From Eisenbergiella tayi (GTDB lineage Bacteria; Bacillota; Clostridia; Lachnospirales; Lachnospiraceae), in the NCBI RefSeq assembly GCF_001881565.1, contig NZ_MPDJ01000001.1, positions 251,966-315,965 of the forward strand: a stretch of 64,000 bases of DNA, in the 5' to 3' direction. The notes beneath the pieces were generated by a model. It was not told the origin of the DNA. It did no database searches and worked only from the letters and a program-made list of their open reading frames with translations. Positions 1 to 7,662 of this stretch are shown here, piece by piece (the stretch's first letter is position 1; each line of letters starts with the position of its first letter). A program made the position numbers and the translations under genes.

Positions 1-1
1 T

Positions 2-559
2 ACTTCCGACAAACAGGGAAACGGCCGTTCTTATGTATCCCTTGATTTGAAAAAAGCAAAGGAAAAGGCTGACGCCCTTTTCAATGATGTGTCCGAAAAA
101 GTGGAGGATACCGTACAGAAGATTAAATCTTCTGAAGAATATGAAACCCTTTCTTCCAAAGTGGACGAAGCGGTTACCAAGATCAAGAATTCCGAAGAAT
201 TTGAAAATGTCACCACCAAGATCAATGATACCGTGGAACGTATAAAAAACAGCAATGAATATGCCAATGTGGATGAGCAAATGGAATCCGCCCTCAACAA
301 GGTAAAGGAAGCAACAGAAAAGGCAGTCAGCAAGGTAGGAGAAAAAATAAACGCCACCATGGGCGCAGCGGAAGATATGACCGGTAAGGCCGCCGACGCT
401 GCCGCACAAACAGTTCATGAGGCTGCAGAGGATGTTAAGGACGCTGCTGACAGCGCCGCCGAAAAAGCGGAGGATGTTAAGGACGCTGTGGAAGACGCGG
501 CGGAAGATATGGCAGATGCCGCAGCCGATAAGGCGGAGGAAATAAAAGAAGAATTATAA
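2..559 (+). CDS. Helical repeat protein, 5'-truncated by window edge
   Basis: The frame is open to the first bases of the window, so the start lies upstream and 185 residues are visible. The visible part is strongly charged, without signal peptide or membrane segment. It contains four tandem 20-residue units (pattern xKVxxxVxKIKxSEEYxxxx, visible residues about 30-110), then an Ala/Glu/Lys/Asp tail with repeated AEDVKDA-type units. This pattern fits long amphipathic helices of the apolipoprotein/LEA/YtxH-like kind. The N-terminal part may hold the domain that defines its role, and I cannot see it. No enzyme motif is present. A terminator follows 54 nt after the stop. Function unknown; that it is coding is very likely because codon use and the repeat phase are maintained throughout. 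Confidence 0.8.
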   Translation, partial: TSDKQGNGRSYVSLDLKKAKEKADALFNDVSEKVEDTVQKIKSSEEYETLSSKVDEAVTKIKNSEEFENVTTKINDTVERIKNSNEYANVDEQMESALNKVKEATEKAVSKVGEKINATMGAAEDMTGKAADAAAQTVHEAAEDVKDAADSAAEKAEDVKDAVEDAAEDMADAAADKAEEIKEEL

Positions 560-612
560 GAGTCCCGTACAGATTTGCAGGGCAGCCCTTACTGAATTCA
601 TTTTAAAACTTC

Positions 613-665
613 AACGGAGCCTCAGACCAACGTTATCAAATTGGTCTGACGGCCCCGTTTTTCTT
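613..665. terminator. Intrinsic terminator, probably bidirectional
   Basis: CAGACCA pairs with TGGTCTG across a 13-nt loop, the stem extends imperfectly to GGAGCC/GGCCCC, and a T-rich run follows. It ends the upstream rightward gene and lies between two converging genes. Confidence 0.75.
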
Positions 666-696
666 TTCCCGAGAGTCTTTTTACAATCTCTTTCTA

Positions 697-1821
697 TCAA
701 TATATCCCCCGAATCCCGGTATCCGTATCCAGCGTATTCATGTTATAAAGAAGCACCACATCCGTTATGCCCGGATGTGCAGCGATAAATGCGGAAGGCC
801 CGTCTTTATAATATCGGGTGTCAAACACGTAGATTTTCTTAAAATGCCGGACAAGGAAGGGTACCATGGAATTGGCATAGCTGTCCTTTATCAGGACAAG
901 CTCTCTGTCCGTTTCTGCCGTTTCGTTGGTAATCTCCACCAGAGGATGGAGGTTATTCAGGAACAGGGAGTACTTATCCTTCTTCTGCGCATATTCCATA
1001 TTATAAAGGGTGTCCGTTATCTCCCCCGTATCCTTATATTCCACTGTCAGGCGATCCGCAGGATTCGTGTAAATGGTAATCCCCTCTCCGGGATGGCTAT
1101 AATCGCCGGATTTGGAATAAAGAGTGCCCTTAAAATCTTCAGTCACCACCTGCGGAATCAGTTTTTCCAGAGGGACCGGTTCCAGTCCCATTTTTTCACA
1201 GAAAACCCGGTACCCCTGGTACGCTCCTAACGTAGTCCAGTGATGATCCGTCCTGTAATACAACTTTTCCTCTCCGCAGGTGAGCAGCGCGCGGCTGCAG
1301 TCTATTGCCTCCATCCCGGAAGCCGTATACAGTGCCTGCGCCGTTTCCATCTGGTCTCTCCAGGGCGCATGCTCCGGCAGCTTTTCCCGGTACACATAAA
1401 AAGCGGTTGGTACCAGCATGAGTTTAGGCTCCGGCTGCCCTTCCCCCAATTCTCCGGCAAATTTACGCAGAGTCCCGGCAATCCGTTCCGTATTGGCAGG
1501 TTCCCGGTACTCTTCTATCAGATAGCCGTCCTCCGCAATAAAAACTCCATTGATTTCCTTCTTTCCCAGCGCAGTTTCCGTCTCCGTTTTCGCACCCACA
1601 AAAAAATCCCGGAAAGGGAAATGATCCGCCAGCCATGAATTCCAGTCCTCCATATACGCCCCGCTCACCACTCTTTCCAGCAAGAAATGAGGAAACGACG
1701 CCAGATAGCGGTTTTCATTTTCAGAAAAATCCTTTTTTTCACCAATAAAAAAGCCTGCCGACAGCATCAGCACCAGACCAGCCAGAATCAGCGCCGTCAG
1801 CCTTTCAAGTCTTTTTTCCAT
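697..1821 (-). CDS. DHHW family protein (AlgX/AlgJ-like, envelope polymer acylation)
   Basis: 374 aa. One N-terminal membrane segment (about residues 8-27) is followed by an extracellular domain. The family's name motif DHHW is at about residues 192-195, preceded by YYRT, and KDSYAN near residue 313 fits the SGNH-like second half. The ENRYLASFP motif after the membrane anchor is also typical. DHHW proteins are related to AlgX/AlgJ-type accessory acetyltransferases, which work outside the membrane with an MBOAT protein. Here the MBOAT gene lies 23 nt upstream on the same strand, which supports that role. It is the last gene of a four-gene leftward operon. The polymer acted on (wall polysaccharide, teichoic acid or exopolysaccharide) cannot be read from the sequence. 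Confidence 0.88.
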   Translation of the reverse strand: MEKRLERLTALILAGLVLMLSAGFFIGEKKDFSENENRYLASFPHFLLERVVSGAYMEDWNSWLADHFPFRDFFVGAKTETETALGKKEINGVFIAEDGYLIEEYREPANTERIAGTLRKFAGELGEGQPEPKLMLVPTAFYVYREKLPEHAPWRDQMETAQALYTASGMEAIDCSRALLTCGEEKLYYRTDHHWTTLGAYQGYRVFCEKMGLEPVPLEKLIPQVVTEDFKGTLYSKSGDYSHPGEGITIYTNPADRLTVEYKDTGEITDTLYNMEYAQKKDKYSLFLNNLHPLVEITNETAETDRELVLIKDSYANSMVPFLVRHFKKIYVFDTRYYKDGPSAFIAAHPGITDVVLLYNMNTLDTDTGIRGIY

Positions 1822-1844
1822 TCTTATCTCTTCCCTGCCAGTCT

Positions 1845-3260
1845 TCAGAATCTGAAATACAAAAACGGATTATAGGTATCATTTACCAGAAATGCCGTAG
1901 TCAGCAAAAACAGGAGGACATATCCTGCCAGCGACACGGCCCGCAATGCCGCCCCGCCCACGCTTCCCAAACTGCTCATTTTCCGTTTCATCCATGGATA
2001 TACCGGAAATGCCAGCAGCACGGCAGCAAACAGGACCGCCCCATAATTGGATATATGCCACAGGAATTCCTCTCCCCACCAGGAATTCCCTGCGCAGGCC
2101 GCCATGGATCGCAGGTAAAGCCCTAAAGCCCCCATATCATCAAACACGAAAATAACAAAGCCAAACACCACAATCAGCAGCGTATAAGCATGCTGCACAA
2201 TCGCCGGCAGCCTTTCCAGCCATCTGCCCCACACATATTTTTCCAACGCGAGCAGAAGTCCGTAATACAATCCCCATAGGACAAAATTCCATGCTGCCCC
2301 ATGCCACAGACCCGTAAGGAACCAGACAATCAGCATATTCCGCAGATGCCTGGCCACACCCTTCCGGTTTCCTCCCAGCGGTATATATACGTAATCCCGG
2401 AACCAGGTGGACAGGGATATATGCCAGCGCCGCCAGAAATCCGTGACCGACACGGAAGAAAGAGGATAACGGAAATTTTCAGGAAAATGAAAGCCCAGCA
2501 TCCATCCCATACCAATGGCCATATCGCTGTAGGCGCTGAAATCAAAATACAGCTGCAGAGTAAAGGCCGCCGCCCCGAGCCAGGCCGTTGCGGCCGAAAC
2601 CTGGACAGCAGGAAGCAGACGGATTTCTTCCCACATGGCACCGACCTGATTGGCGATAAGCACCTTCTTGAAAAGCCCCTGCATGAACCGCAGGATTCCC
2701 TTTTCCGCCTCTTCCTTTTTTATCTTCCTGCTGTGCAGCTCCTCATTTACCGTGGCAAAACGGACAATAGGCCCCGCCACCAGCTGAGGAAACATGGATA
2801 CATAAGTAAGGTAAGTGAAATAATTCTTTTCCACCGGCACCTTCCTTCTGTAAAGATCAATGCTGTAGCTCATTGTCTGAAAGGTAAAAAAACTGATCCC
2901 CACAGGAAGCCCCAGCCCAAGAGGGGCAAACGAGGTGCGGAATATGCTGTTAAACGTCATAATCAGGAAGTCCGCATATTTAAAAAATGCCAGCACAGAA
3001 AGGTTTATCACCACAGAACAGCACAGAAAAAAACGGCGCCTGCCCTGCGTCGTTCCAAACCGGGTCATGAGCCTGCCATTACAGAAATCCACTCCTGAGG
3101 CAAACAGCATAAGCAATATATAGACCGGTTCTCCCCATGCATAAAAAATAAGACTGAATACGAGCAGCACCCCGTTTTTCCAGGAATAAGGGACCGCATA
3201 ATACAGTATCAGGCAAAACGGCAGGAAGAAAAACAAAAATGGGATACTGCTGAAAACCAT
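1845..3260 (-). CDS. MBOAT family O-acyltransferase (AlgI-like)
   Basis: 471 aa, polytopic with roughly ten hydrophobic segments. It has the MBOAT signatures YFDFSAYSDMAIG (about residue 240) and WHGAAWNFVLWGLYYG (about residue 320), the latter carrying the conserved catalytic histidine. AlgI-type proteins carry an acyl group, usually acetyl, across the membrane for O-acylation of a surface polymer. The start has an AAGGAT site. It sits between a DUF4358 lipoprotein and a DHHW protein in one operon. The DltB alternative is unlikely because no dltA/C/D genes are nearby. Confidence 0.92.
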   Translation of the reverse strand: MVFSSIPFLFFFLPFCLILYYAVPYSWKNGVLLVFSLIFYAWGEPVYILLMLFASGVDFCNGRLMTRFGTTQGRRRFFLCCSVVINLSVLAFFKYADFLIMTFNSIFRTSFAPLGLGLPVGISFFTFQTMSYSIDLYRRKVPVEKNYFTYLTYVSMFPQLVAGPIVRFATVNEELHSRKIKKEEAEKGILRFMQGLFKKVLIANQVGAMWEEIRLLPAVQVSAATAWLGAAAFTLQLYFDFSAYSDMAIGMGWMLGFHFPENFRYPLSSVSVTDFWRRWHISLSTWFRDYVYIPLGGNRKGVARHLRNMLIVWFLTGLWHGAAWNFVLWGLYYGLLLALEKYVWGRWLERLPAIVQHAYTLLIVVFGFVIFVFDDMGALGLYLRSMAACAGNSWWGEEFLWHISNYGAVLFAAVLLAFPVYPWMKRKMSSLGSVGGAALRAVSLAGYVLLFLLTTAFLVNDTYNPFLYFRF

Positions 3261-3277
3261 ATCCTTATCCGCCCTTC

Positions 3278-3856
3278 CTAAATTCCCACTCTGATGACTC
3301 TGATGATTTCATCCGCACGCTCGGAAATCACCAGATACACATAGCTGCCTTCTGTTTTTACACTGCTCTTATCCACGATTTCAAACTGGGCCGGAAGATA
3401 ATCCTTCATTTCCCCGCTTTTTTCATCTCTCACAGTCTCCAGCGCCGCACTGATTTCCTCCGTGTCCGCTTCGTTCCTGACCTTCATAATGATAATGGTT
3501 TCCGCGCTCGTGGCATCCTCAGACATGGAAAACACATATTCTTCCAGCTTATCCGGATCAATCCCATAATAATTGCTGATAAAGCTGTCCGTCATGGTTA
3601 CCGGCGAGCACAGCTCCACCTTCTGCGTGATCTCCTCATAAATATCCTGCACAGATTTGGCTTCTTCCGCTTTGGATTCCTCTGCCCCGCCTTCGTTTCC
3701 GGCTTCCTGCGCCGCCTCGTCAGCCCCCGGCTGATCCTCTTTCATGGAAACCGCCTGCGTTTCCGTTTCCCCTGCAGCCTTTCCGCAGCCTCCCAGCACG
3801 AATGCCGTAATTGCCAAACAGGCAAACATACCTCTCCAACCTGCCTTTTTCCTCAT
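3278..3856 (-). CDS. DUF4358 domain lipoprotein
   Basis: 192 aa from the chosen ATG, which has AGGAAAGGAG upstream; a start 24 nt further out lacks a good site. The N-terminal signal peptide ends in a lipobox (VLGGC, about residues 21-25), so it should be anchored to the outer face of the membrane. A low-complexity Glu/Ala-rich linker follows, then a compact C-terminal domain of about 115 residues with the SNYYGID and SEDATSAETIIIMKV pattern of DUF4358. The family is common in Lachnospiraceae and has no known biochemical function to my knowledge. Position between the SGNH and MBOAT genes suggests an accessory role in the same surface-modification pathway. Confidence 0.82.
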   Translation of the reverse strand: MRKKAGWRGMFACLAITAFVLGGCGKAAGETETQAVSMKEDQPGADEAAQEAGNEGGAEESKAEEAKSVQDIYEEITQKVELCSPVTMTDSFISNYYGIDPDKLEEYVFSMSEDATSAETIIIMKVRNEADTEEISAALETVRDEKSGEMKDYLPAQFEIVDKSSVKTEGSYVYLVISERADEIIRVIRVGI

Positions 3857-3889
3857 GTAAATCCGACTCCTTTCCTGCACTCGTGCTCT

Positions 3890-4870
3890 TTATCCTTCTT
3901 CTGCGAAATTTCCGGTAACTTCCATATGTTCATCCAGCTGACGCCTTGCATAATCCCGGAGTACAGACACCCATACATCATAGGCCTCCGGTCTCTGGTG
4001 GGCAAAATCATCGCTGCAGTATTCCACCGCCAAATCCCCGTTTTCATCTGCCAGAGGCTGGGAAATATCCACAAAGCCCCATCCTTTTTCATCTGCCAGC
4101 TTTTCCAGTTCCTGATTATATTGCCGGATGATATCATTCTGCAGCATGCCGACCTCCTTCCCGTGAAGGATATAGGTCATGCTCATGATATTTATTTCTG
4201 CATCCGGATCCGTCTCTTTGATCTTATCGACCAATTCTTCATATTTTTTACAGGTTCCTTCCACTCCGTTGATATTCAGATCATTCATACCCAGCATCAG
4301 AAAAACCCGTTTGCTTCCCATCATGGCGATGGATTCCCATATTTGATGCTGCTCCCCCCGGTAAACCGGATGGACACTTTTATCATCCACAGGCCACAGG
4401 GCATTATTTACTGAAAAACTTCCGGCCGCCAGAAACTGAGGCCTGCTCAAAAAAGTATCCTGTCTTTTCATGGCATAATTCCGAAATCCCAGCATGATGG
4501 AATCCCCGACAAAGACAGCATTATCAAAATAGGCGTCCACCTCTGCTTCAGCCTTCTTTTCTTCTTCCGTAAGCTCCGGTTCCGCATTTTCGGCGGCTTC
4601 AGCTCCCGACGACATTTCTCCGGATCCCATCTCCACGGCCTTCATCTCTTCCGCCAGCGCCATATCCTTCCACATACTTTTAACAAGCTCCGGCTTCCTT
4701 TCCCGTTCCAGTTCCATAATTCTGGGCTTCTTTTCCACCGTACTTTCCAGCGTCCGTCTCTCTGCAGCGTATACTGTGGTCAAACTGCTCCCCACAATAA
4801 AAATAACCGCCGCTAAGGCAGTCACCCTATATTTCCAGCCTTTTCCTATTCTTCTTGCTCCTTTTTTCAT
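3890..4870 (-). CDS. SGNH/GDSL-type hydrolase, membrane-anchored
   Basis: 326 aa from the ATG preceded by AAGGGTGA; a GTG nine bases upstream is in frame but poorly placed. One N-terminal membrane or signal segment (about residues 15-35) precedes a Glu-rich linker. The SGNH fold then starts with VFVGDSIMLGF (catalytic Ser about residue 124), has block III GMNDLN in the middle, and ends with an Asp-x-x-His pair in SDDFAHQ near residue 297. Such proteins are carbohydrate or lipid esterases or acyltransferases. As first gene of an operon with MBOAT and DHHW genes, it probably adds or trims acyl groups on a cell-surface polymer. Confidence 0.87.
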   Translation of the reverse strand: MKKGARRIGKGWKYRVTALAAVIFIVGSSLTTVYAAERRTLESTVEKKPRIMELERERKPELVKSMWKDMALAEEMKAVEMGSGEMSSGAEAAENAEPELTEEEKKAEAEVDAYFDNAVFVGDSIMLGFRNYAMKRQDTFLSRPQFLAAGSFSVNNALWPVDDKSVHPVYRGEQHQIWESIAMMGSKRVFLMLGMNDLNINGVEGTCKKYEELVDKIKETDPDAEINIMSMTYILHGKEVGMLQNDIIRQYNQELEKLADEKGWGFVDISQPLADENGDLAVEYCSDDFAHQRPEAYDVWVSVLRDYARRQLDEHMEVTGNFAEEG

Positions 4871-4923
4871 TATTTTCACCCTTATCTGCTGCGTATGCTT
4901 TTGTGTTCCTTCTGTTCTTTTAA

Positions 4924-4978
4924 AGTCTACATGTAAGATGCATCAAATCCCCATCAAAATTGCATCATTTTTGCATCA
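4924..4978 (-). promoter_or_regulatory. Activator-type promoter with four 11-bp-spaced heptamers
   Basis: On the minus strand TGATGCA occurs at 4972-4978 and 4961-4967, TGATGGG at 4950-4956, and TGATGCA at 4939-4945, each exactly 11 bp from the next. A weak -10 (TAGACT, 4924-4929) follows 9 nt after the last unit and no recognisable -35 is present. Heptameric direct repeats at 11-bp steps over a poor -35 are the classical layout for OmpR/PhoB-type and SARP activators. The site drives the SGNH-DUF4358-MBOAT-DHHW operon. Confidence 0.6.
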
Positions 4979-5006
4979 TTTTGTAATTTTGTGTCGTAAA
5001 AGGGCG

Positions 5007-5381
5007 AAAAAACAAAGAGCCGGTGACTTGGCTGGGTCCACAATTTCCTCCGGGCTCTCCTGCTTCTCCCTGCCGCTCCCCGGTCTTTGCCGGCGGTAAC
5101 TCTGTGTCCTCAGGGCCAGACAAAAAAAGGGGCAGTTTCTAACCATTTTATTCCCGCAATTCACTGCCATCGCGGCTATAACTCCTCCCTTCGGTCGTCA
5201 GACAGCGCCGCTAAGGGCGGCAGTGAATTGCGGGAATAAAACGGTAAGAAACTGCACCCTTTTTTTGAGATGGTCCTGAGGGCACAGAGATTCCGCCGGC
5301 AAAGACCGGGGAGCGGCAGGGAGAAGCAGGAGGGCCCGGAGGAAATTGTGGACCGGTCAAGTCGCCGGCTCTTTGTTTTTT
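5007..5381. repeat. Long imperfect palindrome (162-nt arms, 50-nt centre)
   Basis: The left arm 5007-5168 is the reverse complement of the right arm 5219-5381 at roughly 90 % by hand alignment, with small indels near 5120/5265. The longest exact block is about 40 nt around 5062-5101/5288-5327. The 50-nt centre has its own short GCGGC/GCCGC pair. The element fills most of the gene-free stretch between two leftward units. Short open frames across it are mirror images of each other and not genes. No transposase or target-site duplication is visible. Confidence 0.9.
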
Positions 5382-5417
5382 CTGAAGGTTGTGTTGTTTG
5401 TAACCAACCAGTGTTGG

Positions 5418-6035
5418 CTACCATGGTATTTCGCGAAAAAAACGGTCACGCATTACCAGGCGGTTTTCGTCGGAGTGGACGGCGGGTTCATCGGCTTCGT
5501 AGCAGAATTTCAGGATTGTATAGTCTCCTGGTGTAATGCCTTCCGATTGGGGACTTTCTTCACTGGCGGCGTAGCAGCGCATGGTGAAGCCTTGGGGGCG
5601 GAGGCGGTTGAAGAGGAGCTTGGCCTGCATGTTTATTCCTGTCAGGATCATGTGGGCGGCGTAATTTGTTGTGTCTTGGCACCAGTTGATGCTGGAACAG
5701 GGGTTGGTGAGAATAACGATTCTCTTTTCTTTACCTTTCTCCAGCATGGGGATGGAGCGCCGCATGCATTCATGGATTTGATAAATCCGGTCTGCTGTAA
5801 ATGCGGCCAGTTTGTCGTAATCCCTTATGGTGCCTGCAGGACCGTCATTTTCCGGGTAGTCTGTATCCGGAGTCAGGATTAAAAGGTCAAGGGGCTGTTT
5901 TTCCAACTCTTTCCAGTCGTCTTCTCTCATGTCTGACGCGTTCTTCCTGATGATGTGGTAGCCTTTTTCTGATAAGAAGGACGCGGTCTGTGCTGCGGCA
6001 GGTTTATCCGCATTATATATTAAGGCTGTTTTCAT
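5418..6035 (-). CDS. Degenerate short-chain dehydrogenase-like protein
   Basis: 205 aa from an ATG with CGGAG upstream; a GTG 21 nt earlier is less likely. The pattern follows a Rossmann/SDR protein: beta-alpha start MKTALIYNADKPAAAQ, a DLLILTP strand where SDRs have NNAG, and a helix NYAAHMILTGINMQAKLLFNRLRPQGF matching the SDR active-site helix. However, the TGxxxGxG nucleotide motif is absent and YxxxK is altered to YAAHM, so it probably lacks dehydrogenase activity. The same helix in the upstream gene ends NELQPKGYTF, so the two are likely paralogues. It is the last gene of a ThuA-SDR-SDR-like operon. It may be a structural partner of the active SDR. Confidence 0.6.
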   Translation of the reverse strand: MKTALIYNADKPAAAQTASFLSEKGYHIIRKNASDMREDDWKELEKQPLDLLILTPDTDYPENDGPAGTIRDYDKLAAFTADRIYQIHECMRRSIPMLEKGKEKRIVILTNPCSSINWCQDTTNYAAHMILTGINMQAKLLFNRLRPQGFTMRCYAASEESPQSEGITPGDYTILKFCYEADEPAVHSDENRLVMRDRFFREIPW

Positions 6036-6128
6036 TTCTTTTACTCCGATCCGCACACTTTATTGTAGAAAAGATGAAAGCGGCATGTAAATTCCGGGGG
6101 GAAAATCTTATATTTCCTCCGGGTTTTC

Positions 6129-6824
6129 TTAAAAAGGCCATAGTTCGCCTTTGATATCTGTCATGATGAGGGCATCCTCATAGCCTCGGGAGGATGTAAA
6201 CTGGCGGTATGCCGCCTGCGCGCTTTCTTCGGGCTCATAGCGTCCGCGGACTGCCTTTTCGTCTCCTGCCATATAGGAACGGACCCATCCGGGGTGGTAG
6301 AGGCGGAAGGTGTATCCTTTGGGCTGCAGTTCATTGAACAGCAGGCGGACGCACATGTTAAGGGCTGCCTTGGAGGTACAGTAGGAGCTGTCTCCGTCTC
6401 CTGTCCTGTGGAGCATAGACATGCTTCCGGCTTCTGATGAGAAAAAGCAGAGTCGCTTTTTTCCGGTTTCCATAAGAGGGAGAAAAAGCTCTGTTACCCG
6501 CAGGGTTCCCACTGTATTGGTGTTCAGGGTGGAGCGGAAGCCTTCCCGGGTATCGTCCCTGATGATTCCGGCACAGTTTACCAGGATATCTACTTTGCCG
6601 CATATGTCGGCAGTCCTGCGCACAGCGTCTTTTACGGATTCCGTGTTTCCCACATCAAGGGCGATACAGGTGACCTGGTCCGGATATTTCTCCCTGAGGC
6701 CTTCCAGGGCTTTCCATCCGGGCATATACTGACCTGCCAGTACCTGATAGCCATGCATGGCAAACTGTTCGCACAGGGCAAAGCCCACGCCTCTGTCCGC
6801 CCCGGTTATAAATACCTGTTCCAC
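6129..6824 (-). CDS. SDR family NAD(P)-dependent oxidoreductase
   Basis: 231 aa starting at a GTG placed 8-9 nt after AAGGAGGGGG; this ribosome site overlaps the stop of the upstream ThuA-like gene, so the two are translationally linked. Classical SDR motifs are present: TGADRGVG (cofactor binding, near the N terminus), NCAG (about residue 80), Ser in FFSSEAGS (about 128) and YCTSK (catalytic Tyr/Lys). The YHPGW motif after the active site is typical of this family. The substrate is unknown. The neighbouring ThuA-like protein and catalytically degenerate paralogue suggest sugar or keto-sugar chemistry, which is inference only. Confidence 0.88.
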   Translation of the reverse strand: MEQVFITGADRGVGFALCEQFAMHGYQVLAGQYMPGWKALEGLREKYPDQVTCIALDVGNTESVKDAVRRTADICGKVDILVNCAGIIRDDTREGFRSTLNTNTVGTLRVTELFLPLMETGKKRLCFFSSEAGSMSMLHRTGDGDSSYCTSKAALNMCVRLLFNELQPKGYTFRLYHPGWVRSYMAGDEKAVRGRYEPEESAQAAYRQFTSSRGYEDALIMTDIKGELWPF

Positions 6825-6838
6825 ATTGTCCCCCTCCT

Positions 6839-7495
6839 TCATGCCTGGCCGTCCGTGCACCAGCGAATAGCATTTCTTATAAGCTTTCTGAATTCAGGGT
6901 TTTCCCATACGGATAAAATATGTCCGGGTGCAAGAACACAAAGCCTTCCCTTTCCCACCATACGAACATATCCGCCCATCTGATTTCCTCCCGTTTCCGA
7001 CCGGGTGGTGAGTAAAGGCAGGATATCTTCTGCCAGATGATCCAGCTGATAATGCTCGTCACGTATGGTAAAATCCGAAACACCTTCCGTAACCGGGTGT
7101 TCTCTCTCCACATGCACCTTCACTTCACATCTGGCCGGATGGGTCACAAAGCTGTTCCCTACAAATTCCGTGTATTCCCTGCATTCATCCGCGGTAAAGC
7201 TGTTTCCCGAATGAATGGAAAGGAATCCGCCGCCCTGCTCCACATAGCTTTTGAGTTCCTTCGGGCCTACCTCCGTCACTCCATTATCAAACCACGGCGC
7301 ATCGTTTCCGCAGTTCAGCACATTCCCTTTCGCGTTCACTATCAGCGGATACCGTCTGAGCATTTCAGGCGTGAGAATGTCCTTGGCATCCTTCACAAAA
7401 TCCAGCTCAAAGCCTTCCTCCGTCAAGAAAGCCATCCCTTTTTCCACCACTTCCGCGGGATGCCATTTGTCATCGCATAATACCAGTATTTTCAT
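6839..7495 (-). CDS. ThuA domain-containing protein
   Basis: 218 aa, cytosolic, with a glutamine-amidotransferase-like fold pattern: MKILVLCDDKWHPAEV start, GGGFLSIHSGNSF in the middle, THPARCEVKVHV and ERLHPVTEG-type region, and the C-terminal GGNQMGGYVRMVGKGRLCVLAPGH signature of ThuA. ThuA was named from trehalose utilisation and related proteins act near 3-keto-glycoside metabolism, but the reaction here is not known. The start has GGGAGG 8 nt upstream. It is the first gene of the operon and overlaps the following SDR's start region. Confidence 0.82.
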   Translation of the reverse strand: MKILVLCDDKWHPAEVVEKGMAFLTEEGFELDFVKDAKDILTPEMLRRYPLIVNAKGNVLNCGNDAPWFDNGVTEVGPKELKSYVEQGGGFLSIHSGNSFTADECREYTEFVGNSFVTHPARCEVKVHVEREHPVTEGVSDFTIRDEHYQLDHLAEDILPLLTTRSETGGNQMGGYVRMVGKGRLCVLAPGHILSVWENPEFRKLIRNAIRWCTDGQA

Positions 7496-7525
7496 TCTGT
7501 AACCTCCCTTTTATTATTTACTTCC

Positions 7526-7553
7526 AGTATAACTTTTTTTAACGTAAAATCAA
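7526..7553 (-). promoter_or_regulatory. Promoter of the ThuA-SDR operon
   Basis: On the minus strand TTGATT (7548-7553), 16 nt, TATACT (7526-7531), about 30 nt before the ThuA start codon. Confidence 0.55.
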
Positions 7554-7565
7554 CTGTTTTCTTTT

Positions 7566-7597
7566 GGATAAAAAGAACCGGCCTTCCCGGCCGGTTC
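7566..7597 (-). terminator. Intrinsic terminator after deoC
   Basis: An eight-base-pair stem AACCGGCC/GGCCGGTT with a 5-nt loop is followed by a T run on the minus strand. It closes the leftward ABC-glucosidase-deoR-deoC operon. Confidence 0.85.
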
Positions 7598-7662
7598 CGT
7601 TCTTCATATCATATTTTCCGGCATCTCGGAATCATTCCTCTTAAAGGATATATACAGGTGCA

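Noticed and set aside
5176..5424. Leftward and rightward open frames inside the first palindrome
   Set aside because: They are mirror products of the two arms and lack ribosome sites.
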